Source: JAGHKQ01 sp041920565
GTDB lineage: Bacteria > Bacillota > Bacilli > Bacillales > Bacillaceae_G
Direction: 5' to 3'
Length of the DNA: 64,000 nt
NCBI GenBank assembly: GCA_041920565.1
Contig: JBHGXS010000068.1
Location: forward strand, 1 to 64,000
Positions 8,598 through 17,912 of this stretch are shown piece by piece (position 1 is the stretch's first letter; the number at the start of each line of letters is the position of its first letter). A program made the position numbers and the translations under genes. The notes below the pieces were generated by a model. It saw only the letters and a program-made list of their open reading frames with translations, was not told the origin of the DNA and did no database searches.

Positions 8598-9131
8598 TTA
8601 TCTTGAATTATTTAGTTCAATGGACATTTCTTCTTCTGTGCATGTATAGGAAATAGCCAATACTGCCTGTTCCGCATTCGCAAGCCAATGCTCCAGTGTT
8701 TCTCTATCTATTAGCTTTCCACGAAAGTCAAAAAAGAAACGAACGTCTTTTTCTTCGCATTCGATTGTTACACTTAAATAGTTTTCTGTATATACATCGA
8801 GGCAAAGATTCAGCAATCGGATAAATTGTTCTGCCCAAGTTGTTATAGCTTCATCAAATTGCGACGCGTCATGTATGTCGCCGAGCACCTCGTATTCCAA
8901 GCAACAAGGATGCTCTTCCCAGCTGTATGTAAGCAAAAATTCCGTAAACAACGGCAGCTTTAAGCTCATTAAACGAGCTTCGTTTTGTGATTCTGCAACA
9001 AAACGTTCAATCAGCTCCTCCACCCGCCCTGTTTGCCCGAGGGACAAGTGACCTTTAATCAATTGCAAACGATTCAGCCAGTCATGTCTTGAGTGGCGTA
9101 AAGCGTCAAGTACAGTCCATTTCTTTTTCAT
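8598..9131 (-). CDS. spo0B: Sporulation initiation phosphotransferase Spo0B
   Basis: Spo0B carries phosphate from Spo0F to Spo0A in the sporulation phosphorelay. ATG at 9131 (MKKKWTVLDALRHSRHDWLNRLQ) is chosen because AAGGAG lies upstream and the earlier in-frame start falls in the upstream hairpin. The product has 177 residues. The phosphorylated histidine is H16 in SRHDWLNRLQLIKGHL, on the first helix of the four-helix dimerisation bundle; a degenerate kinase-like domain follows. It lies 19 bp before obgE. Confidence 0.93.
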   Translation of the reverse strand: MKKKWTVLDALRHSRHDWLNRLQLIKGHLSLGQTGRVEELIERFVAESQNEARLMSLKLPLFTEFLLTYSWEEHPCCLEYEVLGDIHDASQFDEAITTWAEQFIRLLNLCLDVYTENYLSVTIECEEKDVRFFFDFRGKLIDRETLEHWLANAEQAVLAISYTCTEEEMSIELNNSR

Positions 9132-9170
9132 CTCCAAACTCCTTAGGCAGTAATTGGTTTCTGCATATAG

Positions 9171-9204
9171 AAAAACTCTAACCTGCACTCAGGTTAGAGT
9201 TTTT
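9171..9204. terminator. Hairpin between rpmA and spo0B
   Basis: A perfect 15-bp stem (9171-9185 with 9190-9204) ends in A5/T5 runs and follows the rpmA stop by about 10 bp. It should end most rplU-prp-rpmA transcripts, leaving spo0B-obgE dependent on readthrough or on a promoter in the 40 bp before spo0B. Confidence 0.85.
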
Positions 9205-9214
9205 CACAAGTTCC

Positions 9215-9505
9215 TTATGCTTCTTGAGCAACAGGGTATACGCTCACTTGCTTGCGGTCACGGCCAAGACGCTCGAAGCGCACAACGCCGTCAACTTTTG
9301 CAAATAGAGTGTCGTCGCCTCCGCGGCCAACGTTTACACCTGGATAAATTTTAGTACCGCGTTGACGGTATAGGATAGATCCACCTGTTACGAATTGACC
9401 GTCTGCACGCTTAGCACCAAGGCGTTTCGCGATAGAGTCACGACCGTTCTTTGTGCTACCTACTCCCTTTTTAGAAGCGAAAAGCTGAAGATCTAATCTT
9501 AACAT
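9215..9505 (-). CDS. rpmA: Ribosomal protein bL27 with cleavable N-terminal extension
   Basis: The 96-residue protein begins MLRLDLQLFASKKGVGSTKNGRDS. Firmicute L27 carries this N-terminal extension, which the protease Prp removes after the LQLFA motif to expose the residues that reach the peptidyl transferase centre. The prp gene stands immediately upstream in the same operon. A GGAGGT-type ribosome site precedes the start. Confidence 0.97.
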   Translation of the reverse strand: MLRLDLQLFASKKGVGSTKNGRDSIAKRLGAKRADGQFVTGGSILYRQRGTKIYPGVNVGRGGDDTLFAKVDGVVRFERLGRDRKQVSVYPVAQEA

Positions 9506-9522
9506 AACTTACACCTCCTGCG

Positions 9523-9849
9523 TTAGTCATTTACTTTTATAAAATCGCCGTAGGCTGTTTCAATTGAGCGCAATGAAACAATCATGCCTTCAAGCAGCAC
9601 CTGCGCTTTTTGAAAAGCTTCATCTTCAAGCTCCGGCAATCGAAACTCCAAAAATCCGCTTTTCATCACAGTATGCTCTTCTGCCCGAATCGAGCATAAT
9701 TGATCGATCGCATTTACCGTTCCAACGGCTACGGCTGAAGCACCCGCACATATAATATCCTGACCATGCTCGGCAAACTCGGCATGTCCGGTCATTTTAA
9801 ATGATTGAATAGTGCCTTCTTGCGTTCGATGTATCGTAACTTTAATCAT
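9523..9849 (-). CDS. prp: Ribosomal-processing cysteine protease Prp (YsxB)
   Basis: This 108-residue protein is the protease that matures L27. The catalytic pair is visible as H22 (TGHAEFAEHGQD) and C34 (DIICAGASAVAVG), at the same positions as the characterised staphylococcal enzyme. It lies between rplU and rpmA, the usual L21-Prp-L27 order. Confidence 0.93.
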   Translation of the reverse strand: MIKVTIHRTQEGTIQSFKMTGHAEFAEHGQDIICAGASAVAVGTVNAIDQLCSIRAEEHTVMKSGFLEFRLPELEDEAFQKAQVLLEGMIVSLRSIETAYGDFIKVND

Positions 9850-9856
9850 TTCAACC

Positions 9857-10165
9857 TTACGCGTTGATTGCTTCGATTACAAGCTTAGTGTATGGCTGAC
9901 GATGACCTTGCTTGCGACGCATGTTCTTTTTCGCTTTGTATTTGAAAACAATGATTTTCTTAGCGCGACCTTGCTTTTCAACTTTCGCTGTAACTGTTGC
10001 GCCTTCTACAAGAGGGCTTCCAACTTTTACGTTTTCGCCGCCTACGAAAAGAACTTTGTCGAAAGTAACTGTTTCACCTTCTTGAACATCAAGCTTTTCT
10101 ACGTAGATTGCTTGACCTTGCTCAACTTTGATTTGTTTTCCGCCAGTTTCGATAATTGCGTACAT
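9857..10165 (-). CDS. rplU: Ribosomal protein bL21
   Basis: The 102-residue protein has the family start MYAIIETGGKQIKVEQGQ and the basic C-terminal signature KKNMRRKQGHRQPYTKL. It binds 23S rRNA. It is the first gene of rplU-prp-rpmA; GAGGAGGTG precedes the ATG. Confidence 0.98.
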   Translation of the reverse strand: MYAIIETGGKQIKVEQGQAIYVEKLDVQEGETVTFDKVLFVGGENVKVGSPLVEGATVTAKVEKQGRAKKIIVFKYKAKKNMRRKQGHRQPYTKLVIEAINA

Positions 10166-10171
10166 AACTGC

Positions 10172-10262
10172 ACCTCCTCATAAGTACTAAGACTCGCCAA
10201 AATCAGGTAGACATCCGCCTTTTATAACCCGTCTTGCGCGGTTGTAGTATATAGCGCATAGG
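10172..10262 (-). ncRNA. L21 leader (autoregulatory 5' leader of rplU), approximate limits
   Basis: The ~90 bases upstream of rplU form a structured leader with GC-rich segments able to pair (on the plus strand ...actcgccaaaatcagg... and ...catccgccttttat...). Firmicute rplU genes carry a conserved L21 leader through which the operon regulates itself. A TATACT -10-like box lies at 10246-10251 on the minus strand. I base this on position and partial structure, so the limits are uncertain. Confidence 0.5.
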
Positions 10263-10393
10263 TGCTATAAACTATAACATAGAGATACTATCACGAAATG
10301 GCGTATGATGTCAACTCATGTTTTCATAACTTCCTTTATCCCGCATTAACGGGCAGCAAGTCCCCGCTGATGGAAGTTTCACTTTATCTAATT

Positions 10394-11863
10394 CTAACCT
10401 TCAGCCGGATTTCTCTTTATTCTATTTTTTATTTCTCCTTTTGTTCCAAACTGGCGAATATGATAACCGTCATGATTTTCAGTTTCCGTTACATAAATAG
10501 AAAAGCCGAGCGCGGTTTCAAGCCTTTTTATATGCTCCCCGTCCTTTCCGCTAAACTGTGCGAGCACTCTCGACGCCGCTTCCACCCATATTGCTTCATG
10601 GTCCATCCCTTTCAATTCCCATAATTCTCGTTCTAATCGATAAGCAACTGCCTCGCTTGAAGGCACTTGTCCGGTTCCTCTGCATGTGCTGCAAGGAGTC
10701 ATAAGCTGTTCTCGGAGGGATTGATGCTTCCGTCTTCTTGTTACTTCCAGTATACCGAGAGACGTAAATTGGAGAACTCTGACTGGTGACGGATCATTTT
10801 TAAAGGCCGTGATAAGTGCATTCCGTACAGCCTCACGGTTCCTTTCCTCGTTCATATTGATAAAGTCGATTAAAATCATGCCTCCAATATCACGTAAACG
10901 AAGCTGCCTAGCAATTTCTATTGCGGCAAGTTTGTTCGTTTTTACGACGGTATCCTGCAAGTCTTGTTTCCCCGTAAATTTTCCCGTATTCACATCAATA
11001 ACCGTCATGGTTTCCGTTTGTTCAATAAGCAAGTAAGCCCCATTTTCAAGCCACACTACTTTCTTTAATGCTTTTTCCAGTTCGTGCTCAATCCCATAAT
11101 AAGAAAATAAACTTTCTTTCTGCGAATGAAGAGAGATTTTATCTTCTCTTATATATTCTCGCAGCTCTTTCACCGCAGAAATGTCATCTACAACGATCTT
11201 CTCTATCGTTCCGGCCGGAAACTGTTTAAAAATCCGATCCAATAATGAAACAGCCTGATAAACAAGAGCCGGCGCTTTGACTGTTGCTTCTTGTTTTCTT
11301 ATATATTGAAATTGGGCTTGCAGGTATTCTATTTCAGCTATAATAGATGTCTTATCTGCCTTTTCACTGGCTGATCGAAAAATATATCCTCCCGTATACA
11401 AACGTCCGATCGCCAGAAGTTCTTGCCGTTTTGCTTCCGCTATAATTTTGCGGGAAACGGCAACAGTTTTCTCATAGGGCATATAAACGACATATTTTCC
11501 GGTAAATTCGATTGTTTCTTTTACTTTCGGTCCCTTTGTTTCCGTTTGCTCTTTAACAACTTGCAGTATGAGCTGCTGTCCTTGGTGGACAAGCGAAGCA
11601 ATATTGCAGTACGGCTTTTTTTCATCTGGCAATTCCTGAAAGGCGACTAAATCATCTCGATGAAGATATGCATTTTTTTCTCCCCCAATGTCTACGAAAG
11701 CGGCTTGCATTCCCGGCAGCACCTTTACCACTCGGCCTGCATAAATATTGCCGACAATCTGTTCCTCATTTGGTCTATGTACAAAAACCTCTACAATTTT
11801 ATTGTCTTCCATAACGGCGATGCGTTTCTCGTCCGTCAAAAGATTCATATATATTGTTCTCAA
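10394..11863 (-). CDS. rng: Ribonuclease G (Rne/Rng family)
   Basis: This endoribonuclease matures rRNA 5' ends and turns over mRNA in single-stranded A/U-rich sites. At 489 residues it is the short RNase G form without the RNase E scaffold tail. An S1 domain spans ~37-120. The metal-binding aspartates are D290 (VIDVNTGKFTG) and D333 (GGMILIDFINM). The zinc-link CSTC is at 391-394, followed by RGTGQ. B. subtilis lacks rng, but many other Bacillaceae have it at this place between rplU and spoIVFB. Confidence 0.95.
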   Translation of the reverse strand: MRTIYMNLLTDEKRIAVMEDNKIVEVFVHRPNEEQIVGNIYAGRVVKVLPGMQAAFVDIGGEKNAYLHRDDLVAFQELPDEKKPYCNIASLVHQGQQLILQVVKEQTETKGPKVKETIEFTGKYVVYMPYEKTVAVSRKIIAEAKRQELLAIGRLYTGGYIFRSASEKADKTSIIAEIEYLQAQFQYIRKQEATVKAPALVYQAVSLLDRIFKQFPAGTIEKIVVDDISAVKELREYIREDKISLHSQKESLFSYYGIEHELEKALKKVVWLENGAYLLIEQTETMTVIDVNTGKFTGKQDLQDTVVKTNKLAAIEIARQLRLRDIGGMILIDFINMNEERNREAVRNALITAFKNDPSPVRVLQFTSLGILEVTRRRKHQSLREQLMTPCSTCRGTGQVPSSEAVAYRLERELWELKGMDHEAIWVEAASRVLAQFSGKDGEHIKRLETALGFSIYVTETENHDGYHIRQFGTKGEIKNRIKRNPAEG

Positions 11864-11928
11864 TCGTTATTCCTCACTTTTTGTATTTGTCACAAAAGTA
11901 TAAGAAAAGGTTAGTGCTGCCGTCAACA

Positions 11929-12789
11929 CTAACCGATCAACTCTCCTACACAGGAGTCTATGCGTTTTTCTGTAAAATACGCATATAATAGCTCATTTTC
12001 ATCCAGCGTATACTGCGACCGTTCTTTTCCTTGAATAATAATGGAATGCTTGTAACCCCTCCGAAATTGCGTGAAAATGCTGTATAACGGGTCTTCGGCC
12101 TCGACCACAATAGGAGTAAGCTTTGAAATTTCGCGCTTTTTCCCGTGATAGCGTTCCAATAAAAAACGAATAAAAGTATACTGTCGCTGTTTCCATTCGA
12201 GATACATAGAAACGGCAAGAAAACAAACGATCATCCACATTGTAATATTAGCTGTGTTTGCCGCCATTCCAATGCTTACGGCGATAATAAATACAACACC
12301 GGATATATAAAGCATAAACCGATGCGCCTGCAAGAACGGCAGCCAATTCGAAAGAAGATTTAAGACTATTTTTCCTCCGTCAAGAGGCCAAATAGGCAAT
12401 AAGTTGAATGCTAATATTGTGATATTATTCCATAACAGCAAATGATACCATTCTTCATTGATCCAGCCGTTTTTGAATAAAAGATAAGAAACAGAAATCA
12501 TCCAAATATGCTGTAAAGGCCCGGCCAGAATTACGGCCATTTCTTCTTTCAACGGTTTGTTTCCGTGCTCTTCCATTTCAACAACTCCTCCAAACGGGAG
12601 CAGTTGTATATGTTTGATGCGCCAGCGGTAATAAGCAGCTGCAAAAGCATGACCGAGCTCATGAACAAGAACAATGCCAAATAGCAGCAATAATTCTTTG
12701 AAATGGGCAGTCATTACACCTATGGCAATGACAACCCAAAACAATGGGTGAATTTTAAATTTGGACAGTACATTTATATAATTAGTCAA
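11929..12789 (-). CDS. spoIVFB: SpoIVFB, intramembrane metalloprotease that processes pro-sigma-K
   Basis: This site-2 protease in the outer forespore membrane cuts pro-sigma-K in the mother cell. The zinc motif HELGH gives H43, E44, H47, and the third ligand D137 lies in PLDGGKIV, all at the numbering of the B. subtilis enzyme. The protein has 286 residues, several membrane segments and a C-terminal CBS-like domain (~225-286). It overlaps spoIVFA by 8 bp, so the protease and its inhibitor are translated together. Confidence 0.95.
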   Translation of the reverse strand: MTNYINVLSKFKIHPLFWVVIAIGVMTAHFKELLLLFGIVLVHELGHAFAAAYYRWRIKHIQLLPFGGVVEMEEHGNKPLKEEMAVILAGPLQHIWMISVSYLLFKNGWINEEWYHLLLWNNITILAFNLLPIWPLDGGKIVLNLLSNWLPFLQAHRFMLYISGVVFIIAVSIGMAANTANITMWMIVCFLAVSMYLEWKQRQYTFIRFLLERYHGKKREISKLTPIVVEAEDPLYSIFTQFRRGYKHSIIIQGKERSQYTLDENELLYAYFTEKRIDSCVGELIG

Positions 12790-13552
12790 AGGGAATCACC
12801 TGTATCGGATCAATGAATTTTTCATCCTTCTTCAAAGCGAAATAAAATTTTCCAGACTTTCCATCTGCACTATCAGCTACTGTACCAAGTTTTTGCTTTT
12901 TTTGCACATACTCATACACAGAAACGGATACATCTACTAAATTTCCGTACCACGATTCTGTGCCGTCCGTATGCTGAATAATAACGGTGTTCCCCAAACC
13001 TTTCTTATTCCCTGCAAAAATAACGAGCCCTTCGTTTACAGCATCTACAACTGCACTAAGACCAGTTTGGACAAATACCCCTTGCCCGTTTGCTTCAAAT
13101 GTTTGCAGTACTTTTCCCGAAGCCGGAACAGCATAGTCTTCCTCCTTAGCAACGGTCTGTTGTTTCTTTTTTGAAGACAGCAGCGAAATAGGTTCTCCAA
13201 ATTGCTGGTTATACCAGTCCGAAACAACAGCAAATTGAAATTCTTGCTCCATTGTCCTCTTAACAACAGAACGCGCTTCATCGAGAGATCCATTCGTGTT
13301 TTTGAACAAAATAGCGACCAAGAGAACAAGGCAAGCGGAGCATAACAGCTTAAAAAGAAAGACTTCTTTTTTAAAAAGAGGGTGTGTTTCTTGTTTAGCC
13401 TCATCAAAAATAGTGTCGCTGTCCATGCTGAATACATCTTGTTCCGGTAAAAAAGGAGGCGAAGTTACAATCTCTGTATACGCTTTTCGCTGTTGATGCT
13501 CCTTCCGTTTGGCAATGCGCTTCCGAATTTCATCCGCTCTTCGTTTATTCAT
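12782..13552 (-). CDS. spoIVFA: SpoIVFA, inhibitor/anchor of SpoIVFB
   Basis: SpoIVFA holds SpoIVFB inactive in a complex with BofA until SpoIVB arrives from the forespore. ATG at 13552 (MNKRRADEIRKRIAKRK) is preferred because GGAGGAAGGGG lies just upstream; an in-frame TTG six codons earlier sits inside that ribosome site. A basic N-terminus is followed by one membrane segment (VFLFKLLCSACLVLLVAILF, ~88-107) and a C-terminal M23/LytM-like domain (GKVLQTFEANGQGVFV..., ~155-256) without visible zinc ligands, as expected for the family. Confidence 0.92.
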   Translation of the reverse strand: MNKRRADEIRKRIAKRKEHQQRKAYTEIVTSPPFLPEQDVFSMDSDTIFDEAKQETHPLFKKEVFLFKLLCSACLVLLVAILFKNTNGSLDEARSVVKRTMEQEFQFAVVSDWYNQQFGEPISLLSSKKKQQTVAKEEDYAVPASGKVLQTFEANGQGVFVQTGLSAVVDAVNEGLVIFAGNKKGLGNTVIIQHTDGTESWYGNLVDVSVSVYEYVQKKQKLGTVADSADGKSGKFYFALKKDEKFIDPIQVIPFD

Positions 13553-13638
13553 CCTTTCCCCTTCCTCCAACTACAGTTTGTACATTTTTATGAGTTGTCC
13601 GAGGAAGATATTACTTTTAATTAAAGTCCGGTACCACT

Positions 13639-13675
13639 AAAAAAACACTTCGTTATTGCAACGAAGTGTTTTTTA
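13639..13675 (-). terminator. Terminator after minD
   Basis: A near-perfect 15-bp hairpin AACACTTCGTT-attgc-AACGAAGTGTT flanked by A6 and T6 overlaps the end of minD. It closes the mre-min operon and can also act on the other strand. Confidence 0.88.
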
Positions 13676-14470
13676 ACGTATTCCGAAAAACTTTTTCACT
13701 TTAGCAAATACAGTCGGTTTTTCTTTATCAAAAGCTTGCAAAGGAACAGACTCTCCAAGCAACCGGCGCGCGATGTTGCGGTACGCAATGGCAGCTTTGC
13801 CGTCCGGGTTTAAAGCAACTGGTTCCCCTGTGTTTGTAGCTTTAATAACCGCTTCATCATCTTCTACTATTCCTAACAGCTCGATAGAAAGCGTGCGCTG
13901 GATTTCATCTACGTCCAGCATTTCATGATTTTGCAGCATATGGCTGCGAACACGGTTAATAATAAGCTTTGGAGGTTCAATATCTTCTTTTTCTAACAAT
14001 CCGATAATACGGTCCGCGTCACGCATAGAAGACACTTCCGGCGTCGTTACAACGATTGCTTTATCAGCTCCGGCAACCGCATTTTTAAATCCTTGTTCAA
14101 TTCCTGCCGGACAATCAATTAATATGTAATCAAAATCTTGTCTTAATTCATCAATAATCGCTTTCATTTGCTCAGGCGTTACTGCAGATTTATCACTCGT
14201 TTGTGCCGCAGGTAAAAGGTACAACGATTCAAAGCGTTTATCCTTAATGAGTGCTTGACGCAAACCGCAGTCTCCGCGTACAACGTCAACAAGATCAAAT
14301 ACAATTCGATTTTCAAGTCCCATTACAACGTCTAGATTTCTAAGTCCGATATCTGTATCAACTAAGCACACTTTTTTACCGGATAGAGCTAGTGCTGTAC
14401 CGAGATTGGCAGAAGTCGTTGTTTTGCCGACTCCTCCCTTACCGGATGTAATAACAATTGCCTCTCCCAC
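13673..14470 (-). CDS. minD: Septum site-determining ATPase MinD
   Basis: MinD is the membrane-bound ATPase that holds MinC at the poles to block polar septa. The 265-residue protein has the deviant Walker A KGGVGKTTTS at 11-20, DTDIGLRNLDVVMG (Walker A'/switch I) and DCPAG (switch II). It ends in an amphipathic membrane-targeting helix (FAKVKKFFGIR). It follows minC by 2 bp. Confidence 0.97.
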   Translation of the reverse strand: MGEAIVITSGKGGVGKTTTSANLGTALALSGKKVCLVDTDIGLRNLDVVMGLENRIVFDLVDVVRGDCGLRQALIKDKRFESLYLLPAAQTSDKSAVTPEQMKAIIDELRQDFDYILIDCPAGIEQGFKNAVAGADKAIVVTTPEVSSMRDADRIIGLLEKEDIEPPKLIINRVRSHMLQNHEMLDVDEIQRTLSIELLGIVEDDEAVIKATNTGEPVALNPDGKAAIAYRNIARRLLGESVPLQAFDKEKPTVFAKVKKFFGIR

Positions 14471-14472
14471 AG

Positions 14473-15156
14473 CTATATGACTCCCCTTTCTACCCTTGTT
14501 AAATTAGGTCTGAGATGAGTGAGAAGTTGAACGCGGTCTACTACAATTTGATTGTCCTCATTGATGTATGCGCATTCCATTTCATGACCGTCTCCCGCAT
14601 AATCTGGAGCCCGATTCATCACATCACTAATTCTCAGTTGCATGGGATTCATTAGTGATGCTGCAATAATCGCTTCCTTATTACCATAATACCCTGCATG
14701 GGCAATCCCGCGCAGTGCACCTATTACGAAAATATTTCCTCCGGCAACAACTGTTCCTCCCGGATTCACATCTCCAATTAACAGCAAGTCCCCCTTTACT
14801 TGAAGAACCTGCCCTGAGCGAACGATTTTCGTTACGGAAACGATCTCCGTTTCTCTCTTCCACTCCAATGCTTGTTCTTTAGACACCACATCGCTGTCTA
14901 TTGAATCCACTACTAAATTTTTTTTATTTCGAATCAGCGTACGCAGTTCTTCTTCCTGCTGTTCTGATAGAAAGCGTCGTCCCACTTTCACGTGAACTTC
15001 GATCAGTGAGCGCTCTCCGGCATCATAATAGCTTGTAGAAAGCTTTTCATCGAGTTCTTCTAACAACTCTTTAAAAGAACAAGTATCATCGAGATGTAAC
15101 GTTAAACCGTCCTTTGTTCCTTTTATTGTTACGTGTTGCTGCTTTCGCTCTGTCAT
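14473..15156 (-). CDS. minC: Septum site-determining protein MinC
   Basis: MinC inhibits FtsZ assembly away from midcell. ATG at 15156 (MTERKQQHVTIKGTKDGLTLHLDD) lines up with the B. subtilis N-terminus and has GGGGTGA nine bases upstream; a GTG four codons earlier is less likely. The 227 residues comprise the N-terminal FtsZ-inhibiting domain (1-~100) and a C-terminal beta-helix that binds MinD (GDVNPGGTVVAGGNIFVIGALRGIAHAGYYG). Confidence 0.95.
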   Translation of the reverse strand: MTERKQQHVTIKGTKDGLTLHLDDTCSFKELLEELDEKLSTSYYDAGERSLIEVHVKVGRRFLSEQQEEELRTLIRNKKNLVVDSIDSDVVSKEQALEWKRETEIVSVTKIVRSGQVLQVKGDLLLIGDVNPGGTVVAGGNIFVIGALRGIAHAGYYGNKEAIIAASLMNPMQLRISDVMNRAPDYAGDGHEMECAYINEDNQIVVDRVQLLTHLRPNLTRVERGVI

Positions 15157-15208
15157 TATAACGCTCACCCCACCGGTTTAATTCGACATGAAACCTGTAA
15201 TTCCTCTT

Positions 15209-15727
15209 TTATTTTTCATCTCTTGCTTCTTTTAAGCGCAAAATTTGTTTTTTCAGTGGGAAACAAAAGAGGAACAAAAAGATAGCATTTGCGGCTAACG
15301 TAGGCAATAATCTTTCAGAAAAGAAAGTATCTGCCGGCATATCCGTCAGCTTTAACAACGTTAAAAATCCATATACATAGTATTCTAATACAGTAATTGT
15401 CAATAAGATGAGAGTAGACACAATAATCAGGTTAACCTGAAGCACCTTCATGGCATTGTATACGAGAAACGTCAGAATTGGATAAGCAAACAAATAAATT
15501 CCTATCAGTTCTGTATAGACGATATCAAACAAAAACCCGAAAACCAAAGCATAATAAATGGCATACGTCGGATTGTAATATACCGTAATGAAGAGCAGGA
15601 TAATGATAAGAAAATGAGGAACTACAATATAATCCGTTCCAAACGGTTTAGATGGAAATACGGATACAAACACATTTTCACTTATGAAAGCCAGAAGCAA
15701 AAGGAGCGGAAGAATGACACGATTCAT
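15209..15727 (-). CDS. mreD: Rod shape-determining protein MreD
   Basis: This hydrophobic 172-residue protein has about five membrane segments, starting MNRVILPLLLLLAFISENVFVSVF and including a YALVFGFLFDIVYTELIG segment typical of MreD. It works with MreC and RodA/PBP2 in sidewall synthesis. Its identity rests on hydropathy and place after mreC. Confidence 0.92.
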   Translation of the reverse strand: MNRVILPLLLLLAFISENVFVSVFPSKPFGTDYIVVPHFLIIILLFITVYYNPTYAIYYALVFGFLFDIVYTELIGIYLFAYPILTFLVYNAMKVLQVNLIIVSTLILLTITVLEYYVYGFLTLLKLTDMPADTFFSERLLPTLAANAIFLFLFCFPLKKQILRLKEARDEK

Positions 15728-15739
15728 AGCAATCCCCTC

Positions 15740-16594
15740 CTACTGCTCATTTCTGACTGCCGGCATTAAACGCTTCGCAACCATAACATGGCTGATATCA
15801 TTTAAATCTGCCGCTGGCTTTACATATGCAGTCTGTGTTAATCCGTATTCATCCGGCGTTACTTCTATTACTTTTCCAATGACAAGTCCTTTTGGAAAAA
15901 TACCGCCTAAACCGGATGTAACAACGATTTGTTTTTTCTCCACTTTCGCATCGGATGGTATTTTGGTGAACAATAATGCTTGCTTTTCTTTGTCATATCC
16001 TTCAATTAATCCGAAAATCCTTGTGTCCTCCTCTACAACGGCAGAAATCCGGTTTGTACGGTTAGCTGAACTTAAAAGCTCTACGGTAGAAGTGAACTGA
16101 GACACATTTTTCACCTTGCCGATTAATCCTTTTGCTGTCACAACCGCCATATCTTTTTTAATCCCTTGCTGCGCACCTTTATCGATGGACACAACATCCT
16201 GCCATTTATCCGGATTTCTTTCAATTACCGTTGCTTGTTCAGGATTGTAATCCCGCATATCCACTTTCTTTTTCAAAATATCTCGCAATTCCTCATTTTC
16301 TTTTTCTAAATCCTTCACTTTTACCGAAAGCTCTACATACTCATCCAGTCTTGCCTTTAACACTTTGTTTTCCTTGTATGTACGCTTAATATCTTCTATA
16401 TCTTGAAAGAAACCCGCGACATACTGTGCGGGTTTTTCAAATAATGATTGTACAGACCCCATAGAATCTTTTACAAACTGCTCCGGCCAAGTCAGCTTTT
16501 GACGATCTTTTAAGGAAATCCCTATCAATGCCACCAAAAGAATGATGCTTACTAATAATACAATTAATCTTTTGTTTAAAAAAAACCGTGGCAC
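15740..16594 (-). CDS. mreC: Rod shape-determining protein MreC
   Basis: MreC is a single-pass protein linking MreB to the wall-synthesis machinery. It has a basic N-terminus, one membrane segment (LIVLLVSIILLVALIGISL, ~9-27), a coiled coil (~68-112, LKARLDEYVELSVKVKDLEKENEELRDILKKK) and the extracellular beta-domain with VTAKGLIGKV and VTSGLGGIFPKGLVIGKV. Length 284 is normal. Confidence 0.96.
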   Translation of the reverse strand: MPRFFLNKRLIVLLVSIILLVALIGISLKDRQKLTWPEQFVKDSMGSVQSLFEKPAQYVAGFFQDIEDIKRTYKENKVLKARLDEYVELSVKVKDLEKENEELRDILKKKVDMRDYNPEQATVIERNPDKWQDVVSIDKGAQQGIKKDMAVVTAKGLIGKVKNVSQFTSTVELLSSANRTNRISAVVEEDTRIFGLIEGYDKEKQALLFTKIPSDAKVEKKQIVVTSGLGGIFPKGLVIGKVIEVTPDEYGLTQTAYVKPAADLNDISHVMVAKRLMPAVRNEQ

Positions 16595-16611
16595 GTTTAC
16601 ACCCTCTTAGC

Positions 16612-17631
16612 TTAGCTTGATTTTGTTTTGAAGAGATCGATGTTGTCTAATGCTTTTCCTGTTCCGATAGCTACACAATCTAAAGGATTTTCCGCCACGA
16701 CAACCGGCATTTGCGTTTCTTCGCTGATCACCTTGTCCAAGTTGCGCAGCAAAGCACCGCCGCCAGTTAACACGATACCGCGATCCATGATATCGGCAGC
16801 CAATTCAGGCGGAGTTTTTTCCAGCGTATTTTTGACGGATTCAATAATAGCATCCACTGTATCCTTTAAAGCTTCCGCAATTTCTTCCGGTCTTATTAAA
16901 ACAGTTTTTGGAAGACCTGTGATTAAGTCACGTCCGCGAATCTCCATCGGCTCGATGCCTTCTGCTGAGCCAGCAGAACCGATTTCCAGCTTTAATGCTT
17001 CCGCTGTGCGTTCCCCAATCATGAGATTATAGTTCTTTTTAATGTACTGAATGATGGACTCGTCCATCTCATCGCCTGCTACGCGAATGGATTGACTTGT
17101 TACGATACCGCCCAATGAGATAATCGCCACTTCTGTTGTACCGCCGCCGATGTCTACTACCATGCTTCCTGTCGGCTCCCATACAGGCAAGTTGGCGCCG
17201 ATTGCTGCCGCAAACGGCTCTTCAATTGGATAAGCATCACGTGCACCTGCTTGACGAGTCGCATCGATTACCGCACGCTTCTCTACAGCTGTAATGCCTG
17301 ATGGAACACATACCATTACATACGGTTTGCGAGAGAAAAACCCGTTAGACTTTTGAGCTTGATTAATATAATACTTCATCATCGTAGCCGTTGTTTCGTA
17401 GTCAGCAATAACACCGTCTTTCATTGGGCGCAATGCCACAACATTTCCAGGAGTACGTCCAATCATTTGCTTTGCGTCGTTTCCTACCGCAACAATATTT
17501 TTCGTATCTGTTTGCAGCGCCACGACAGAAGGCTCGCGCACTACAACACCTTTTCCTTTTACATATACCAAAGTATTTGCTGTTCCTAAATCTATTCCAA
17601 GATCACGTGTAAAACCGCCAAATCCAAACAT
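16612..17631 (-). CDS. mreB: Actin-like rod shape protein MreB
   Basis: MreB polymerises under the membrane and steers cell-wall synthesis. The 339-residue protein has the actin-fold motifs GIDLGTANTLVYV (phosphate 1), VVDIGGGTTEVAI (phosphate 2) and GIVLTGGGALLRNLDKVI (adenosine). It is the first gene of the mreBCD-minCD operon; the TCCTTTCT complement gives an AGAAAGGA ribosome site. Confidence 0.98.
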   Translation of the reverse strand: MFGFGGFTRDLGIDLGTANTLVYVKGKGVVVREPSVVALQTDTKNIVAVGNDAKQMIGRTPGNVVALRPMKDGVIADYETTATMMKYYINQAQKSNGFFSRKPYVMVCVPSGITAVEKRAVIDATRQAGARDAYPIEEPFAAAIGANLPVWEPTGSMVVDIGGGTTEVAIISLGGIVTSQSIRVAGDEMDESIIQYIKKNYNLMIGERTAEALKLEIGSAGSAEGIEPMEIRGRDLITGLPKTVLIRPEEIAEALKDTVDAIIESVKNTLEKTPPELAADIMDRGIVLTGGGALLRNLDKVISEETQMPVVVAENPLDCVAIGTGKALDNIDLFKTKSS

Positions 17632-17912
17632 AATTGTATCTTCCTTTCTAAAACGAAAATACTTTTTCTTTTTTATTCAAAAAACAAAACGTTTCATATT
17701 TCAACTGTTCTTATTGTTAGCTAAACCCTACAAAAAACTCATAAACCACATTATAAAACAAAAAAAAAAAAATAGATAGTATAAAATGCGACACATTCTT
17801 ATCTATTTTTCAAATGTTGCTTGTTGATCTCGAAATTTCTTCAGCAAAAACTGAGGCCACCTTTTATTGTATTGTTTGTTTATCGATAGGTCAATGACCG
17901 GGCAGCGGATAA
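17632..17912. other. Intergenic region between mreB and the radC 3' exon
   Basis: About 280 bp without a gene, upstream of mreB on the minus strand. It holds an A12 tract near 17759-17772 and a perfect TATAAT (minus strand, 17750-17755) that could be the -10 of mreB, but I see no convincing -35 at the right distance. Confidence 0.4.
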
